Position numbers and translations under genes: made by a program
Notes under the pieces: model-generated
What the model was told of the DNA's origin: nothing
The model's database searches: none
What the model saw: only the letters and a program-made list of their open reading frames with translations
Shown here: in pieces, positions 53,127 to 62,020 of the stretch
Position numbering within the stretch: position 1 is the stretch's first letter
How the letters are laid out: every line of letters starts with the position of its first letter
DNA from: Polaribacter sargassicola
GTDB lineage: Bacteria; Bacteroidota; Bacteroidia; Flavobacteriales; Flavobacteriaceae
Direction of reading: 5' to 3'
DNA: 64,000 nt
Assembly: GCF_021991835.1 (NCBI RefSeq)
Contig: NZ_JAHDAU010000001.1
Coordinates: forward strand, 124,001 to 188,000

Positions 53127-53178
53127 TAGAAGCAATTTAACTTTTAACAAAAAAGCTATATAATTGTTAAAGAGTCCT

Positions 53179-53790
53179 TTATTTTTTTTCTACCTCTTTA
53201 GGAAAAGCTTGTTTACTAAAAATAAACAATAATGCAACACCAACACTAATAAAAGCATCTGCAGGATTGAATATATATTGAAAAAAAGTATAAAATTCTC
53301 CTCCAACAACAGGAATCCAACTTGGTAAAACACCTTCCCATAAAGGAAAGTAAAACATATCAACTACTCTACCATGAAAAATGGTTCCGTAAGGGTTTTC
53401 TGCAAAAAGCGTAGCAACTGCATTATTAGGATTATCAAAAATAACTCCATAAAACACAGAATCTATTATATTACCAACAGCACCTGCAAAAATTAATGCT
53501 ATAGCAATAATAACACCGTTGTGTACTTTTCTTTTAATATTTTGAGACAGCCAATAGATAATACCTGTAACTGCAACCAATCTAAATAGCGTTAAAAAAA
53601 GCTTACCAATTTTACCACCAAACTCAAAACCCATTGCCATTCCGTTATTTTCTACAAAATGAATTTTAAACCAATCAAAAACAACAACTTCTTCACCTAA
53701 AATAAAGTTGGTTTTTACATAAATCTTAATTACTTGATCTAGAATAATTGCTAATACAATAGTAAGAATTGCAATATTTTTTTTTGACAT
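53179..53790 (-). CDS. lspA: Lipoprotein signal peptidase (signal peptidase II)
   Basis: 203 residues. It cleaves prolipoprotein signals after diacylglyceryl transfer; aspartyl protease of the inner membrane. Catalytic Asp in GRVVDMFYFP and FNPADAFISVG are both present. LDQVIKIYV, HFVENNGMAMG and GAVGNIIDSVFY mark the family. The protein is longer than E. coli LspA (164) owing to an extra loop (about 100-125). It is the last gene of ileS-dksA-like-DUF4097-like-lspA. Confidence 0.96.
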   Translation of the reverse strand: MSKKNIAILTIVLAIILDQVIKIYVKTNFILGEEVVVFDWFKIHFVENNGMAMGFEFGGKIGKLFLTLFRLVAVTGIIYWLSQNIKRKVHNGVIIAIALIFAGAVGNIIDSVFYGVIFDNPNNAVATLFAENPYGTIFHGRVVDMFYFPLWEGVLPSWIPVVGGEFYTFFQYIFNPADAFISVGVALLFIFSKQAFPKEVEKK

Positions 53791-53832
53791 TTTTTAAAAT
53801 TTGAGTTCACAAAAATAATAATAAAATTATGG

Positions 53833-54477
53833 TTATTTGGTGGTTAAATAAATATTAGCTCTTATGCTTACCACATTAAGTTTATTATTATTATCTAATA
53901 TTTCTTTTTGATATTTTTTCTGATATAAAGTAGTATCAACTTTTATTTTTCCATTATTAGAAGTTACATCAACACTACTATTATTTATAGATGCATAAAC
54001 ATTACCAGAATATAATTTAAGAAGTATGTTTGATTGTATTTTATTAAGTTTTACAATTCCGTTTTCTATATATACAGACAAATCATTTTTAACACTCTTA
54101 GCCTCTACAAATACATTTTCTCCAAAAATATTTACTTTTTTTTCTACAGGAATTTTAACAACAGCATCTGCCCTTTGCAGTCTTTTAGTAATAAACTTTC
54201 TAAAAATAATTTCTCTTGTTTCTGTTCCTTCAAAATTAAACTTAATATCTACTGAAGATTTATTTTCTGTTAAATCTACATACTGACTATCATAACTTTC
54301 TGCTTGTAAGTATACTTCTAAAAAACCAGAGTTAGAGTTTTCTATAATTAAATTATCTAATCCACTAGCATCAATATTTATTTCATCTACTTCTATTTCA
54401 ATTTTTTCTACAATTTTTTTTTGCGAAAAAATCACAGTAGACATAAAAATTATTAATGGAAAAATTATTTTTTTCAT
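53833..54477 (-). CDS. Exported beta-rich protein, DUF4097-like
   Basis: 214 residues. Signal peptide ending VIFSQ. The mature part alternates short strands and Asn/Asp turns (VEVEAEI-like pattern, ANIYL end), resembling the DUF4097/adhesin-type beta-helix that follows head-group-like motifs. I cannot name a function. It begins after a hairpin whose 3' arm carries AAGGAG (54478-54503), rare for this phylum. It lies between the DksA-like gene and lspA in the envelope operon. Confidence 0.8.
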   Translation of the reverse strand: MKKIIFPLIIFMSTVIFSQKKIVEKIEIEVDEINIDASGLDNLIIENSNSGFLEVYLQAESYDSQYVDLTENKSSVDIKFNFEGTETREIIFRKFITKRLQRADAVVKIPVEKKVNIFGENVFVEAKSVKNDLSVYIENGIVKLNKIQSNILLKLYSGNVYASINNSSVDVTSNNGKIKVDTTLYQKKYQKEILDNNNKLNVVSIRANIYLTTK

Positions 54478-54503
54478 AAAAAAAAGCTCCTTAATAAGAA
54501 GCT
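54478..54503 (-). promoter_or_regulatory. Hairpin with buried Shine-Dalgarno-like AAGGAG, possibly also a terminator
   Basis: On the minus strand AGCTTCTT (54496-54503) pairs with AAGGAGCT (54485-54492, one G-T pair), followed by eight T and the ATG at 54477. AAGGAG is 9 bases from the ATG and lies in the stem's 3' arm. Confidence 0.45.
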
Positions 54504-54525
54504 TTAGTTTTAATTATCTGTTTTA

Positions 54526-54903
54526 TTATTGCTTTCTCTTAGCCTCTATGCTTAAAGTTGCATGAGGTACTAATCTTAAACGTTCTTTTTGTATTAATTT
54601 ACCTGTAACTCTACAAACTCCGTACGTTTTATTCTCTATTCTTAATAATGCATTTTTAAGATCTCTTATAAATTTTTCTTGTCTGATAGCTAATTGTACA
54701 TTTTTTTCTTTGTTCATTACTTCAGACCCTTCATCAAAAGATTTAAAAGATGAAGATGTGTCATTTGTTCCATTGTCAGAATCATTTTTATAAGCATCCT
54801 TTAATGCCGCTAAATCTTGTTCTGCTCTTGCTTTCTTTTTCTCTATGATAGCCTTAAACTCCTGTAAGTCTTGTTCTGAGTATCTTAATTTTACTTCTGA
54901 CAT
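54526..54903 (-). CDS. DksA/TraR-family protein with degenerate zinc finger
   Basis: 125 residues. An N-terminal helical hairpin (about 10-75, YSEQDLQEFKAIIEKKKA) and the C-terminal finger region YGVCRVTGKLIQKERLRL, then VPHATLSIEAK. Only one of the four zinc cysteines of E. coli DksA remains (Cys in GVC); the later two are Ser/Ala in LSIEAK. It probably binds RNA polymerase in the secondary channel and tunes transcription. It is 5 bases after ileS, and a terminator-like hairpin lies after its stop. Confidence 0.9.
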   Translation of the reverse strand: MSEVKLRYSEQDLQEFKAIIEKKKARAEQDLAALKDAYKNDSDNGTNDTSSSFKSFDEGSEVMNKEKNVQLAIRQEKFIRDLKNALLRIENKTYGVCRVTGKLIQKERLRLVPHATLSIEAKRKQ

Positions 54904-54908
54904 AAATA

Positions 54909-57900
54909 TTACAATTTTTCAATTAAAATTTTACTTTTTACAGTATCGAATTCAATATCTGTACCATTTTTTAACTCATCCACAAAAACCAATTCTTTGG
55001 TTAAAGTTTCACTCATTATGTAGCCTTTATTATCTGTAATTGATTGTTGTAAGTTTTCAAAATTTAAAACCGTTAATTTTATTTTATCTGTTACCTCTAA
55101 ACCTGTGTCTTTACGTGCATTTTGTATTCTGTTTACCAACTCTCTGGCAATACCTTCTTTACGTAAATCTTCTGTTATAGTAACATCTAAAGCAACTGTT
55201 AACGCGCCTTCATTTGCAACTAACCAACCCTCTATATCCTTAGATGATATCTCTACATCTGAGAGCTCCAAAATAATATTTTTTCCATTAATGTCAACAG
55301 AAATGTTTTTATCTTTTTCTATTTTGTTAATATCTTCTTGATTAAACTCTTTTACTGCTGCTGCAATAAAACGCATGTCTTTACCAAACTTAGGTCCTAA
55401 TGTTTTAAAGTTAGGTTTTATTTGTTTGATTAAAATATCTGAAGCATCATCTAAAATATTAATTTCTTTAATATTAACCTCATTCTTTATTAAATCTGCT
55501 ACTGCTAAAATTTCTTCCTTTTGTTGCTCACTATCAACAGGAATCATAATTTTTTGTAATGGCTGACGTACTTTTATCTTTTCTTTTGCTCTTAATGATA
55601 AAACTAAAGAAGAAATTATTTGGGCGTTTTCCATTTTACGCTCTAAGCTTTTGTCTACAAAACTTTCGTCATATTTAGGGAAATCTGATAAATGTATACT
55701 TTCTGATGTTTCTTTACCAGTTACAGCATTTAAGTCTTGATACAGTTTATCCATAAAAAACGGAGCAATTGGCGCACCTAATTTTGCAATCGTAATCATA
55801 CAAGTGTATAATGTTTGATATGCAGAAATTTTATCTGTTTGATAATCTCCTTTCCAAAAACGTCTTCTACTTAAACGTACATACCAGTTACTTAAATGAT
55901 CTTGTGTAAAATCAGAAATAGCTCTTGCTGCTCTTGTTGTCTCGTATTCTTCGTAAAACTTATCAACTTTTGCAATTAAAGTATGTAATTCTGATAAAAT
56001 CCAACGATCTATCTCTGGTCTTTCTTCTAAAGTAACATCTGCTTCTTTGTAAGCAAATCCATCTAAATTAGTGTATAAAGAAAAGAATGAATAGGTATTA
56101 TATAAAGTACCAAAGAATTTACGTTTTACCTCTTCTATCCCTTCTAAATCGAATTTTAAATTGTCCCAAGGGTTTGCGTTAGAAATCATGTACCAACGTG
56201 TTGCATCTGCACCATAAGTTGATAATGTTGTAAACGGATCTGTAGCATTACCTAAACGTTTAGACATTTTATGTCCGTTTTTATCTAAAACCAATCCGTT
56301 AGAAACTACATTTTTATATGCAACAGAATCAAAAACCATGGTTGCAATTGCATGTAATGTATAAAACCAACCTCTGGTTTGATCTACACCTTCTGCAATA
56401 AAATCTGCTGGAAAAGATTCGTTTCCATCAATTTTTTGTTTGTTTTCAAACGGATAATGCCATTGTGCATAAGGCATAGAACCAGAATCGAACCAAACAT
56501 CAATTAAATCGCTTTCCCGTTTCATTGGTTGTCCTGTAGATGAAACTAAAGTAATTTCATCAACAATATTTTTGTGCAAATCTATTTTTGCATAGTTTTC
56601 TTCTGAGTTGTTATCCACCTCAAAATCTTCGAAAATATCTTTTGCTAAAACACCTGCTTCTACAGCTTTTGCCATTTGCTCTTTTAGTTCTTTAACAGAA
56701 CCTATACAAATTTCTTCTTTACCATCTTCTGTTCTCCAGATTGGTAACGGAATTCCCCAATAACGAGAACGAGATAAATTCCAATCGTTTGCATTTGCTA
56801 ACCAATTACCAAAACGCCCAGTACCTGTAGATTCTGGTTTCCAGTTAATAGTTTTGTTTAAAGAATGCATTTTATCTTTTACATCGGTTACTTTAATAAA
56901 CCAAGAATCTAATGGGTAATATAAAATTGGTTTATCAGTACGCCAACAATTAGGATAACTGTGCTTGTATTTTTCTACTTTAAAAGCCTTATTTTCTGTT
57001 TTAAGTTTAATGGCAATTTCTACATCTACAGATTTTTCTGGTGCTTCACCATCATCATAATATTCATTCTTTACATATTTACCTGCAAACTCAGTAACTT
57101 CTGGTCTAAATTTACCTTGTAAATCTACTAAAGGAACTAAATTATCATTTTCATCTTTTACCAACATTGGCGGAATTTCTGGTGTTGCTTGTTTACAAAC
57201 CATTGCATCATCTGCTCCAAAAGTTGGTGCTGTATGTACAATTCCTGTTCCGTCTTCTGTAGTAACAAAATCTCCAGAAATCACTCTAAAAGCGTTTTCT
57301 GGATTATCGTTTGGTAAAACATAATCTAATAATTGTTCGTATTTTATACCTACTAAATCTTTACCAACAAATTCTTTTACAATGTAATAAGGTATTTTTT
57401 TATCACCTGCATTATAGGTTGATAATTCTTCTGCTGTTTCTAATTGAACATTATTTTTACCTGCAAATTGTTTAGCTACTAGGTTTTTAGCTAAAATTAC
57501 TTTGGTAGGTTCAAATGTATATTGGTTAAAAGTATCAACTAAAACATATTCTATTTTTGGCCCAACCGTTAATGCTGTATTACTTGGCAATGTCCAAGGA
57601 GTTGTTGTCCAAGCTATAAAATAAACAGTTCCTTCGTTTTGTAAAAAATCTGGTAACGTTTCATTTATTGCTTTAAATTGTGCAACAATTGTAGTATCGG
57701 TTACATCTTGGTAAGTACCTGGTTGATTTAACTCGTGAGAACTTAAACCAGTACCTGCTTTTGGCGAATATGGCTGAATTGTATATCCTTTATAAATTAA
57801 CTCTTTGTTATAAATCTGTTTTAACAACCACCAAACAGACTCCATATATTTTGGTTCATAAGTAATATACGGATCATCCATATCTACCCAATACCCCATT

Positions 57901-58316
57901 TTATTTGTTAGATCATTCCAAATATCTGTATAACGCATTACTGCTTTTCTACACGCTGCGTTATAATCTTCAACAGAAATCTTTTTACCAATATCTTCTT
58001 TGGTAATTCCTAATTCTTTCTCAACACCCAATTCTATTGGCAAACCATGCGTATCCCAACCTGCTTTACGCTTTACTTGGTAACCTTTCATGGTTTTATA
58101 ACGCGGAAAAATATCTTTAATAGCTCTTGCTAAAACATGATGAACTCCTGGAAGTCCGTTTGCAGAAGGAGGTCCTTCAAAAAACACAAAAGGTTTTGCA
58201 TTTTCTCTAGAAGTTACACTTTTCTCAAAAATGTTATTTTCTTCCCAATAGTTAAGAATTTCTTCTGCTACTTTCGGTAAGTCAAGTCCTTTATATTCAG
58301 GAAATTTCGCTTTCAT
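54909..58316 (-). CDS. ileS: Isoleucyl-tRNA synthetase
   Basis: 1135 residues; E. coli IleS is 938. Class I signatures: PPSANGLPGVHH (HIGH equivalent at 57-60) and KMSKR in GHKMSKRLGNA (about 682). The editing domain is inserted at about 190-400 (WTTTPWTLPSNTAL). The long C-terminus and KMSKR variant resemble the eukaryote-like IleS2 type. This could mean reduced sensitivity to mupirocin, but that is inference. First gene of the ileS-dksA-like-unknown-lspA run. A -7-like TATTTTCG lies about 24 bases before the ATG. Confidence 0.97.
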   Translation of the reverse strand: MKAKFPEYKGLDLPKVAEEILNYWEENNIFEKSVTSRENAKPFVFFEGPPSANGLPGVHHVLARAIKDIFPRYKTMKGYQVKRKAGWDTHGLPIELGVEKELGITKEDIGKKISVEDYNAACRKAVMRYTDIWNDLTNKMGYWVDMDDPYITYEPKYMESVWWLLKQIYNKELIYKGYTIQPYSPKAGTGLSSHELNQPGTYQDVTDTTIVAQFKAINETLPDFLQNEGTVYFIAWTTTPWTLPSNTALTVGPKIEYVLVDTFNQYTFEPTKVILAKNLVAKQFAGKNNVQLETAEELSTYNAGDKKIPYYIVKEFVGKDLVGIKYEQLLDYVLPNDNPENAFRVISGDFVTTEDGTGIVHTAPTFGADDAMVCKQATPEIPPMLVKDENDNLVPLVDLQGKFRPEVTEFAGKYVKNEYYDDGEAPEKSVDVEIAIKLKTENKAFKVEKYKHSYPNCWRTDKPILYYPLDSWFIKVTDVKDKMHSLNKTINWKPESTGTGRFGNWLANANDWNLSRSRYWGIPLPIWRTEDGKEEICIGSVKELKEQMAKAVEAGVLAKDIFEDFEVDNNSEENYAKIDLHKNIVDEITLVSSTGQPMKRESDLIDVWFDSGSMPYAQWHYPFENKQKIDGNESFPADFIAEGVDQTRGWFYTLHAIATMVFDSVAYKNVVSNGLVLDKNGHKMSKRLGNATDPFTTLSTYGADATRWYMISNANPWDNLKFDLEGIEEVKRKFFGTLYNTYSFFSLYTNLDGFAYKEADVTLEERPEIDRWILSELHTLIAKVDKFYEEYETTRAARAISDFTQDHLSNWYVRLSRRRFWKGDYQTDKISAYQTLYTCMITIAKLGAPIAPFFMDKLYQDLNAVTGKETSESIHLSDFPKYDESFVDKSLERKMENAQIISSLVLSLRAKEKIKVRQPLQKIMIPVDSEQQKEEILAVADLIKNEVNIKEINILDDASDILIKQIKPNFKTLGPKFGKDMRFIAAAVKEFNQEDINKIEKDKNISVDINGKNIILELSDVEISSKDIEGWLVANEGALTVALDVTITEDLRKEGIARELVNRIQNARKDTGLEVTDKIKLTVLNFENLQQSITDNKGYIMSETLTKELVFVDELKNGTDIEFDTVKSKILIEKL

Positions 58317-58367
58317 TTTCTGTCTTTTCTAATAAGAATGCGAAAATACAGATTTTATTGCAATTAT

Positions 58368-60116
58368 TTATTCTAAAATAAACTTCTTACTTAGTAGAAT
58401 TCCTTTTACTTCTATTCTTGCTAAATAAACACCTTTAGATAGTTCTGGTAAGTAGATATTCTTCTCTTTTTCGTTTGTGTTAAAAGAAATATTTAACACT
58501 TGTTTTCCTAAAATATTAAAAATTGTAACATTAACTTCCTCTTCTGATAAATTAATGATTGACAATGTTTTATTGTCTTTCTTAAAAATTTTAATATTAT
58601 CTAAAACAATTGGTTCTACACCTAACACGTTTTCAAAAAACCTATCTCTTGCAGGTATGCTAGCGGCTCCGGGTGAGTTTGGTGTACCTATTTTTGCCCA
58701 TTGGTCTTCTGGTACAAAATCTGGTTTTGTAGTATAAACATAACTTTTATCTGACAGGTTTTCTGTTCCTTCTGGCGTTATTGTACCTTTATTATTATTA
58801 CCATAAACAAAATGATCTGAACCTAATAATCTGTAATTAACAAAAGAATAAGGAAAAGATGTATTTGTAATATCATTACCTATAAAATTTTGAGATGGCG
58901 AAGTTGTATCACTAAAAAAAATTCCATAACCATCTGCTCTATTCCTTAAAAAGGTATTAAAAGGACCATTAGCTCCATGAGAATTATCTATAACGATGTT
59001 TCTACAAATATTTTGTTCAAATAAATTAGCATACGGATAATTACCGTGCAAAGTAATTTCTCCTGTAGAATCACTTGGCAATCCAGATTGATCCCAATAA
59101 GGGTCTGTAGAGTAATTATAAGCAAAAACATTTCCATTAGCACCAGATTGCAAAAGCATAGAATGTCTTAAATATTCAAAAATATTATCTTCTATTAAAC
59201 ACTCATTAGAGGTAGATTGCAAGATTACGCCATAAGCTCTACCTCCTTCTCCATAACCAAAAGCATGATGAAAATATGATTGATTGATATAAATATTTGA
59301 GCCATTTACAATATTTACATGTCCATAAGTTGCATTTTCTGATTCTACTTCCTTTACCCAAGAATTAACAACATAATTAAAAAGAATATTGCTATTTAAA
59401 ACAGGTGAAGTATCATCTACTCTTAGTATTTTAATGTTTTCTATACCTACATTTTTTACAGGATTAATTTTTTTAATGTAAGGTGATTTATCTAATGAGT
59501 AATTTAACCTTAAAGGTGAAGCTAGAGATATTCTGTTTTCTACAATATCAATTATTTTAACAATTTGACCAACTGTCTCATTAGCCCAATCTGATGTTAC
59601 AAACTCTGTATCTTCTTGAAAAATTTTAATCCAATCTCCTTCAGAAAAATTGCTTGCATCTAAAACATCTATATAATTATTGCCTTTTATTGCCTCTGAT
59701 AAAAAATTAGTTGATATGTTTAAAAGCTCTCCACTAACCTCTATACCGTTTCCGTTACCAGATAAATCTATTTTAAAGATTGTATTATTAGTTGTAACAC
59801 CTTTTAAAACAACATTACTCGGTAAAGAAATTGTGTTATTAAACAAAAATGTTCCTTCAGAAAATTCTAAAATTGCACCTGTACTTTCTACAGAAGCTAA
59901 AGCTGTTTTAACAAAGGCATCATTAGGTGTTACTCCGTCTCCAACAACGTCAAAGTCATCCATATTAATTTTTAAAAAATCATCAGATACATCTTTATTT
60001 TGCAAACCTACAATTGTCCAATCTACGCTTCTTTCACTCGATAATGTTTGACCATTTACAAACTTAATTGTTAAAAAAACAATTAGCACTACAAGATTTT
60101 TAATAATTTTAGTCAT
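58368..60116 (-). CDS. Exported right-handed beta-helix protein with T9SS type A C-terminal domain
   Basis: 582 residues. Signal peptide (about 1-22, ending FVNGQ). The pectate-lyase-superfamily-type start reads FDVVGDGVTPNDAFVKTALA, ISLPSNVVLKG. Repeated short strands with Asn and Ser follow (about 70-500, IVNGSNIYINQSYF, EYLRHSMLLQSGANGNVFAYN). The last 80 residues (about 500-582) fit the type IX secretion sorting domain, ending VYLARIEVKGILLSKKFILE. It is sent through T9SS to the surface or medium. No catalytic residue is assigned. Confidence 0.9.
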   Translation of the reverse strand: MTKIIKNLVVLIVFLTIKFVNGQTLSSERSVDWTIVGLQNKDVSDDFLKINMDDFDVVGDGVTPNDAFVKTALASVESTGAILEFSEGTFLFNNTISLPSNVVLKGVTTNNTIFKIDLSGNGNGIEVSGELLNISTNFLSEAIKGNNYIDVLDASNFSEGDWIKIFQEDTEFVTSDWANETVGQIVKIIDIVENRISLASPLRLNYSLDKSPYIKKINPVKNVGIENIKILRVDDTSPVLNSNILFNYVVNSWVKEVESENATYGHVNIVNGSNIYINQSYFHHAFGYGEGGRAYGVILQSTSNECLIEDNIFEYLRHSMLLQSGANGNVFAYNYSTDPYWDQSGLPSDSTGEITLHGNYPYANLFEQNICRNIVIDNSHGANGPFNTFLRNRADGYGIFFSDTTSPSQNFIGNDITNTSFPYSFVNYRLLGSDHFVYGNNNKGTITPEGTENLSDKSYVYTTKPDFVPEDQWAKIGTPNSPGAASIPARDRFFENVLGVEPIVLDNIKIFKKDNKTLSIINLSEEEVNVTIFNILGKQVLNISFNTNEKEKNIYLPELSKGVYLARIEVKGILLSKKFILE

Positions 60117-60191
60117 ATATATTTCTGCCTATTTAAATAGGTAAATTTTTGTAAATAGATTAATAAAACACCACTTTAATGATAATAAGCT

Positions 60192-60953
60192 TTATAAACC
60201 TCGTTCACTTTTAATCTTTTCGTAGGCTGTTTGTATGCTTTGAAATTTTTCTTTTGCTCCTTTTAAATGCTCTTCTCCTAAACCTTGTAACTTATCTGGA
60301 TGGTATTTTTTTACCATTTTTCTGTAAGCTGTTTTTACTTCTGAATCTGAAGCTGCTTTAGTTATTTCTAAAATTTTATAAGCATTTTCTGAAGAATCAT
60401 AAAACATGGCCTTAATAGATTCAAAATCTCTTTGGTTGATGTATAAATAACCTGCTATTTTTCTGATTTCTTCTATTTCTGATTCTGATACAAATTCATC
60501 TGCTTTTGCAATACCAAACAAAAAATGAATTAATTGCAAACGAGAAGCGTGAGACATATTTTGTCTAATTTGTATACAAACCTGTCTTGCAGACACTTGC
60601 TTTTTTATAATTCCATTAAAAAGTTTAAAAGCATTATTGGCTCTTTCTTTACCATACATACCCACAAACTGACTTCTAACAAAATCTAGTTCTCTTTTGT
60701 CTACTTTTCCGTCTGATTTTATAACTATTGATGCTAAGACCAATAAACTCATTTCAAAATCTCCAGACTGTGTATTTGCTCGGTTTCCTCTATTTGTATT
60801 AACTCTTTCTTGATACTCTTTATGTTCTTGTAACAAGTCTTTTTCTGAAAAACCGTCTACAAAACTACCTAATGCAAAACCAATGGCTGCACCTATTGGA
60901 CCTCCAAAAGTAAATCCTAATCCTGCGCCTAACCATTTTGTAAAACTTCCCAT
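60192..60953 (-). CDS. TerB-like and DnaJ-domain protein (DjlA-like)
   Basis: 253 residues. An N-terminal Gly-rich membrane hairpin (LGAGLGFTFGGPIGAAIGFALGSFVDGF) is followed by a TerB-like helical domain (about 65-175) and a C-terminal J domain with YRKMVKKYHPDKLQGLG (the HPD motif). It stimulates an Hsp70 (DnaK) at the membrane. Length and layout match DjlA. Its own -7 box TAACTTTG is at 60984-60991. Confidence 0.92.
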   Translation of the reverse strand: MGSFTKWLGAGLGFTFGGPIGAAIGFALGSFVDGFSEKDLLQEHKEYQERVNTNRGNRANTQSGDFEMSLLVLASIVIKSDGKVDKRELDFVRSQFVGMYGKERANNAFKLFNGIIKKQVSARQVCIQIRQNMSHASRLQLIHFLFGIAKADEFVSESEIEEIRKIAGYLYINQRDFESIKAMFYDSSENAYKILEITKAASDSEVKTAYRKMVKKYHPDKLQGLGEEHLKGAKEKFQSIQTAYEKIKSERGL

Positions 60954-60983
60954 TTTTTATTTTTTTATGAAGCTGTAAAGTTA

Positions 60984-60991
60984 CAAAGTTA
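60984..60991 (-). promoter_or_regulatory. -7 box (TAACTTTG) of the TerB/DnaJ gene
   Basis: Exact TAnnTTTG match on the minus strand, 31 bases before the ATG. Confidence 0.5.
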
Positions 60992-61029
60992 TTTAATTGT
61001 AAAAGGACCGGTTTTAAATTTTATAAAAT

Positions 61030-61175
61030 TGGCAAATATGCTTTTGCATGAAGGATTGAAGCATTTGTTTGAGCTCTTTTTTGAAGAATGAAAAAAAAGC
61101 GAGTGCGGAAAGCCTGAAGATTTTTTATTAAAATGAAGTGTAACGTAATTTTAATAAAAAATGGGCATGCCCAAA
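61030..61175. repeat. Structured intergenic element, possible dispersed repeat
   Basis: Starts near ATGCTTTTGCAT. It contains GAAGGATTGAAGCAT, GAGTGCGGAAAGCCTGAAG and a 15-bp perfect inverted repeat (61120-61134 with 61148-61162). It ends with palindrome GGGCATGCCC (61163-61172). GC is locally higher than in the flanks. I recall similar intergenic stretches in flavobacterial genomes, unverified. Confidence 0.4.
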
Positions 61176-61247
61176 TTAAAAGATTATTAATGTTTTAAGC
61201 ACATTTATTTAATTGATATTTCTATTGAAACTAGCATTTTAAGAATG

Positions 61248-61278
61248 TTGAATTTTGACAAACAAATACTTATCTTTG
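61248..61278 (+). promoter_or_regulatory. Bacilliredoxin promoter (TTG-N20-TATCTTTG)
   Basis: -33 TTG at 61248-61250 and -7 TATCTTTG at 61271-61278, 19 bases before the ATG. Among the best-formed promoters in the window. Confidence 0.7.
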
Positions 61279-61297
61279 CATTTTAAATTTAGAAAAT

Positions 61298-61708
61298 ATG
61301 TATCCAGAAGAATTAGTAAAACCAATGCGTGATGAGTTAATTAACGCAGGTTTTAAAGCATTATATACAAGTGAAGATGTTGATAACGCAATGTCTAAAG
61401 AAGGAACAACTTTAGTAATGGTAAACTCTGTTTGTGGTTGTGCTGCAGGTACTGCAAGACCAGGTGCAATAGCTTCTTTAGGAGCAGATAAAACGCCAAC
61501 AAACTTAACTACTGTTTTTGCAGGTGTAGAAAAAGAGTCTACTCAAAAAGCTAGAGAATATATGGTTCCTTTTCCTCCATCATCTCCTGCAATTGCATTA
61601 TTTAAAGATGGTAATTTAGTACATATGTTAGAACGCCACCATATAGAAGGTAGATCTGCACAAATGATTGCGCAAAATTTAGCACAAGCTTACGAAGAAT
61701 TTTGCTAG
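61298..61708 (+). CDS. Bacilliredoxin (BrxA/BrxB family)
   Basis: 136 residues, YphP/DUF1094 type. Thioredoxin-like fold with the CGC active site (NSVCGCAAG, Cys46 and Cys48) and the conserved PGAIASLGADKTPTNLTTVFAG. By family, it removes bacillithiol from mixed disulfides after oxidative stress, in the cytoplasm. Starts MYPEELVKPMRDEL. It is followed by a 12-bp terminator, so it is monocistronic from its own promoter. Confidence 0.95.
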   Translation: MYPEELVKPMRDELINAGFKALYTSEDVDNAMSKEGTTLVMVNSVCGCAAGTARPGAIASLGADKTPTNLTTVFAGVEKESTQKAREYMVPFPPSSPAIALFKDGNLVHMLERHHIEGRSAQMIAQNLAQAYEEFC

Positions 61709-61724
61709 ACATTTAAACATTAAA

Positions 61725-61758
61725 AAAAAATCCACTTATAATTATGAGTGGATTTTTT
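61725..61758 (+). terminator. Intrinsic terminator after the bacilliredoxin gene
   Basis: 12-bp stem (61725-61736 with 61747-61758), 10-base loop, T-run. The upstream ATG at 61744 of the next gene lies in its loop. Confidence 0.8.
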
Positions 61759-61779
61759 ATTAAAAAACACTTAGAAATT

Positions 61780-62019
61780 ATGGCATCAGAATTTTCTACT
61801 TATACTAAAGAAGAACTTTTAAAAAAGTTGAAAAAGCAGAAAAGATTTTTTATTATTAAAATAGTAGTAATTATTTTAATGATAATACTGGCCATTTTTT
61901 CTACAATAGAAAACGGCATCTCTTTTCATACTTTTTTGCCTTTATTTTTTATACCAATGTCTATTTTTATGTATTTAGATATTAATAACATAAAAAAAGA
62001 ACTAAAAACTAGAAAGTAA
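61780..62019 (+). CDS. Small membrane protein of unknown function
   Basis: 79 residues from ATG 61780. The longer frame from 61744 begins inside a terminator, so 61780 is preferred. A charged N-terminus (MASEFSTYTKEELLKKLKKQKR) is followed by two hydrophobic segments (IIKIVVIILMIILAIF and FLPLFFIPMSIFMYLDI) and a basic end. Probably an inner-membrane protein. It starts 72 bases after the bacilliredoxin stop, and the HD gene follows by 1 base. No family recognised. Confidence 0.7.
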   Translation: MASEFSTYTKEELLKKLKKQKRFFIIKIVVIILMIILAIFSTIENGISFHTFLPLFFIPMSIFMYLDINNIKKELKTRK

Positions 62020-62020
62020 T

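Larger units (their letters stand above)
52869..53178. other. 310-bp region between uvrC and lspA with a candidate small RNA
   Basis: Contains the uvrC promoter, a plus-strand -7 box at 53017-53024, a 10-bp hairpin with GGGGGAAAA loop (53049-53077) and an 11-bp terminator (53092-53118). No reading frame. Confidence 0.6.
60954..61297. other. 344-bp gene-free region with a structured element and two promoters
   Basis: Contains the TerB/DnaJ promoter (60984-60991), the structured element at 61030-61175 and the bacilliredoxin promoter (61248-61278). No reading frame of interest. Confidence 0.6.

Noticed and set aside
61744..61779. ATG at 61744 as the start of the small membrane gene
   Set aside because: It lies in the loop of a strong terminator for the bacilliredoxin gene; the ATG at 61780 is better placed.
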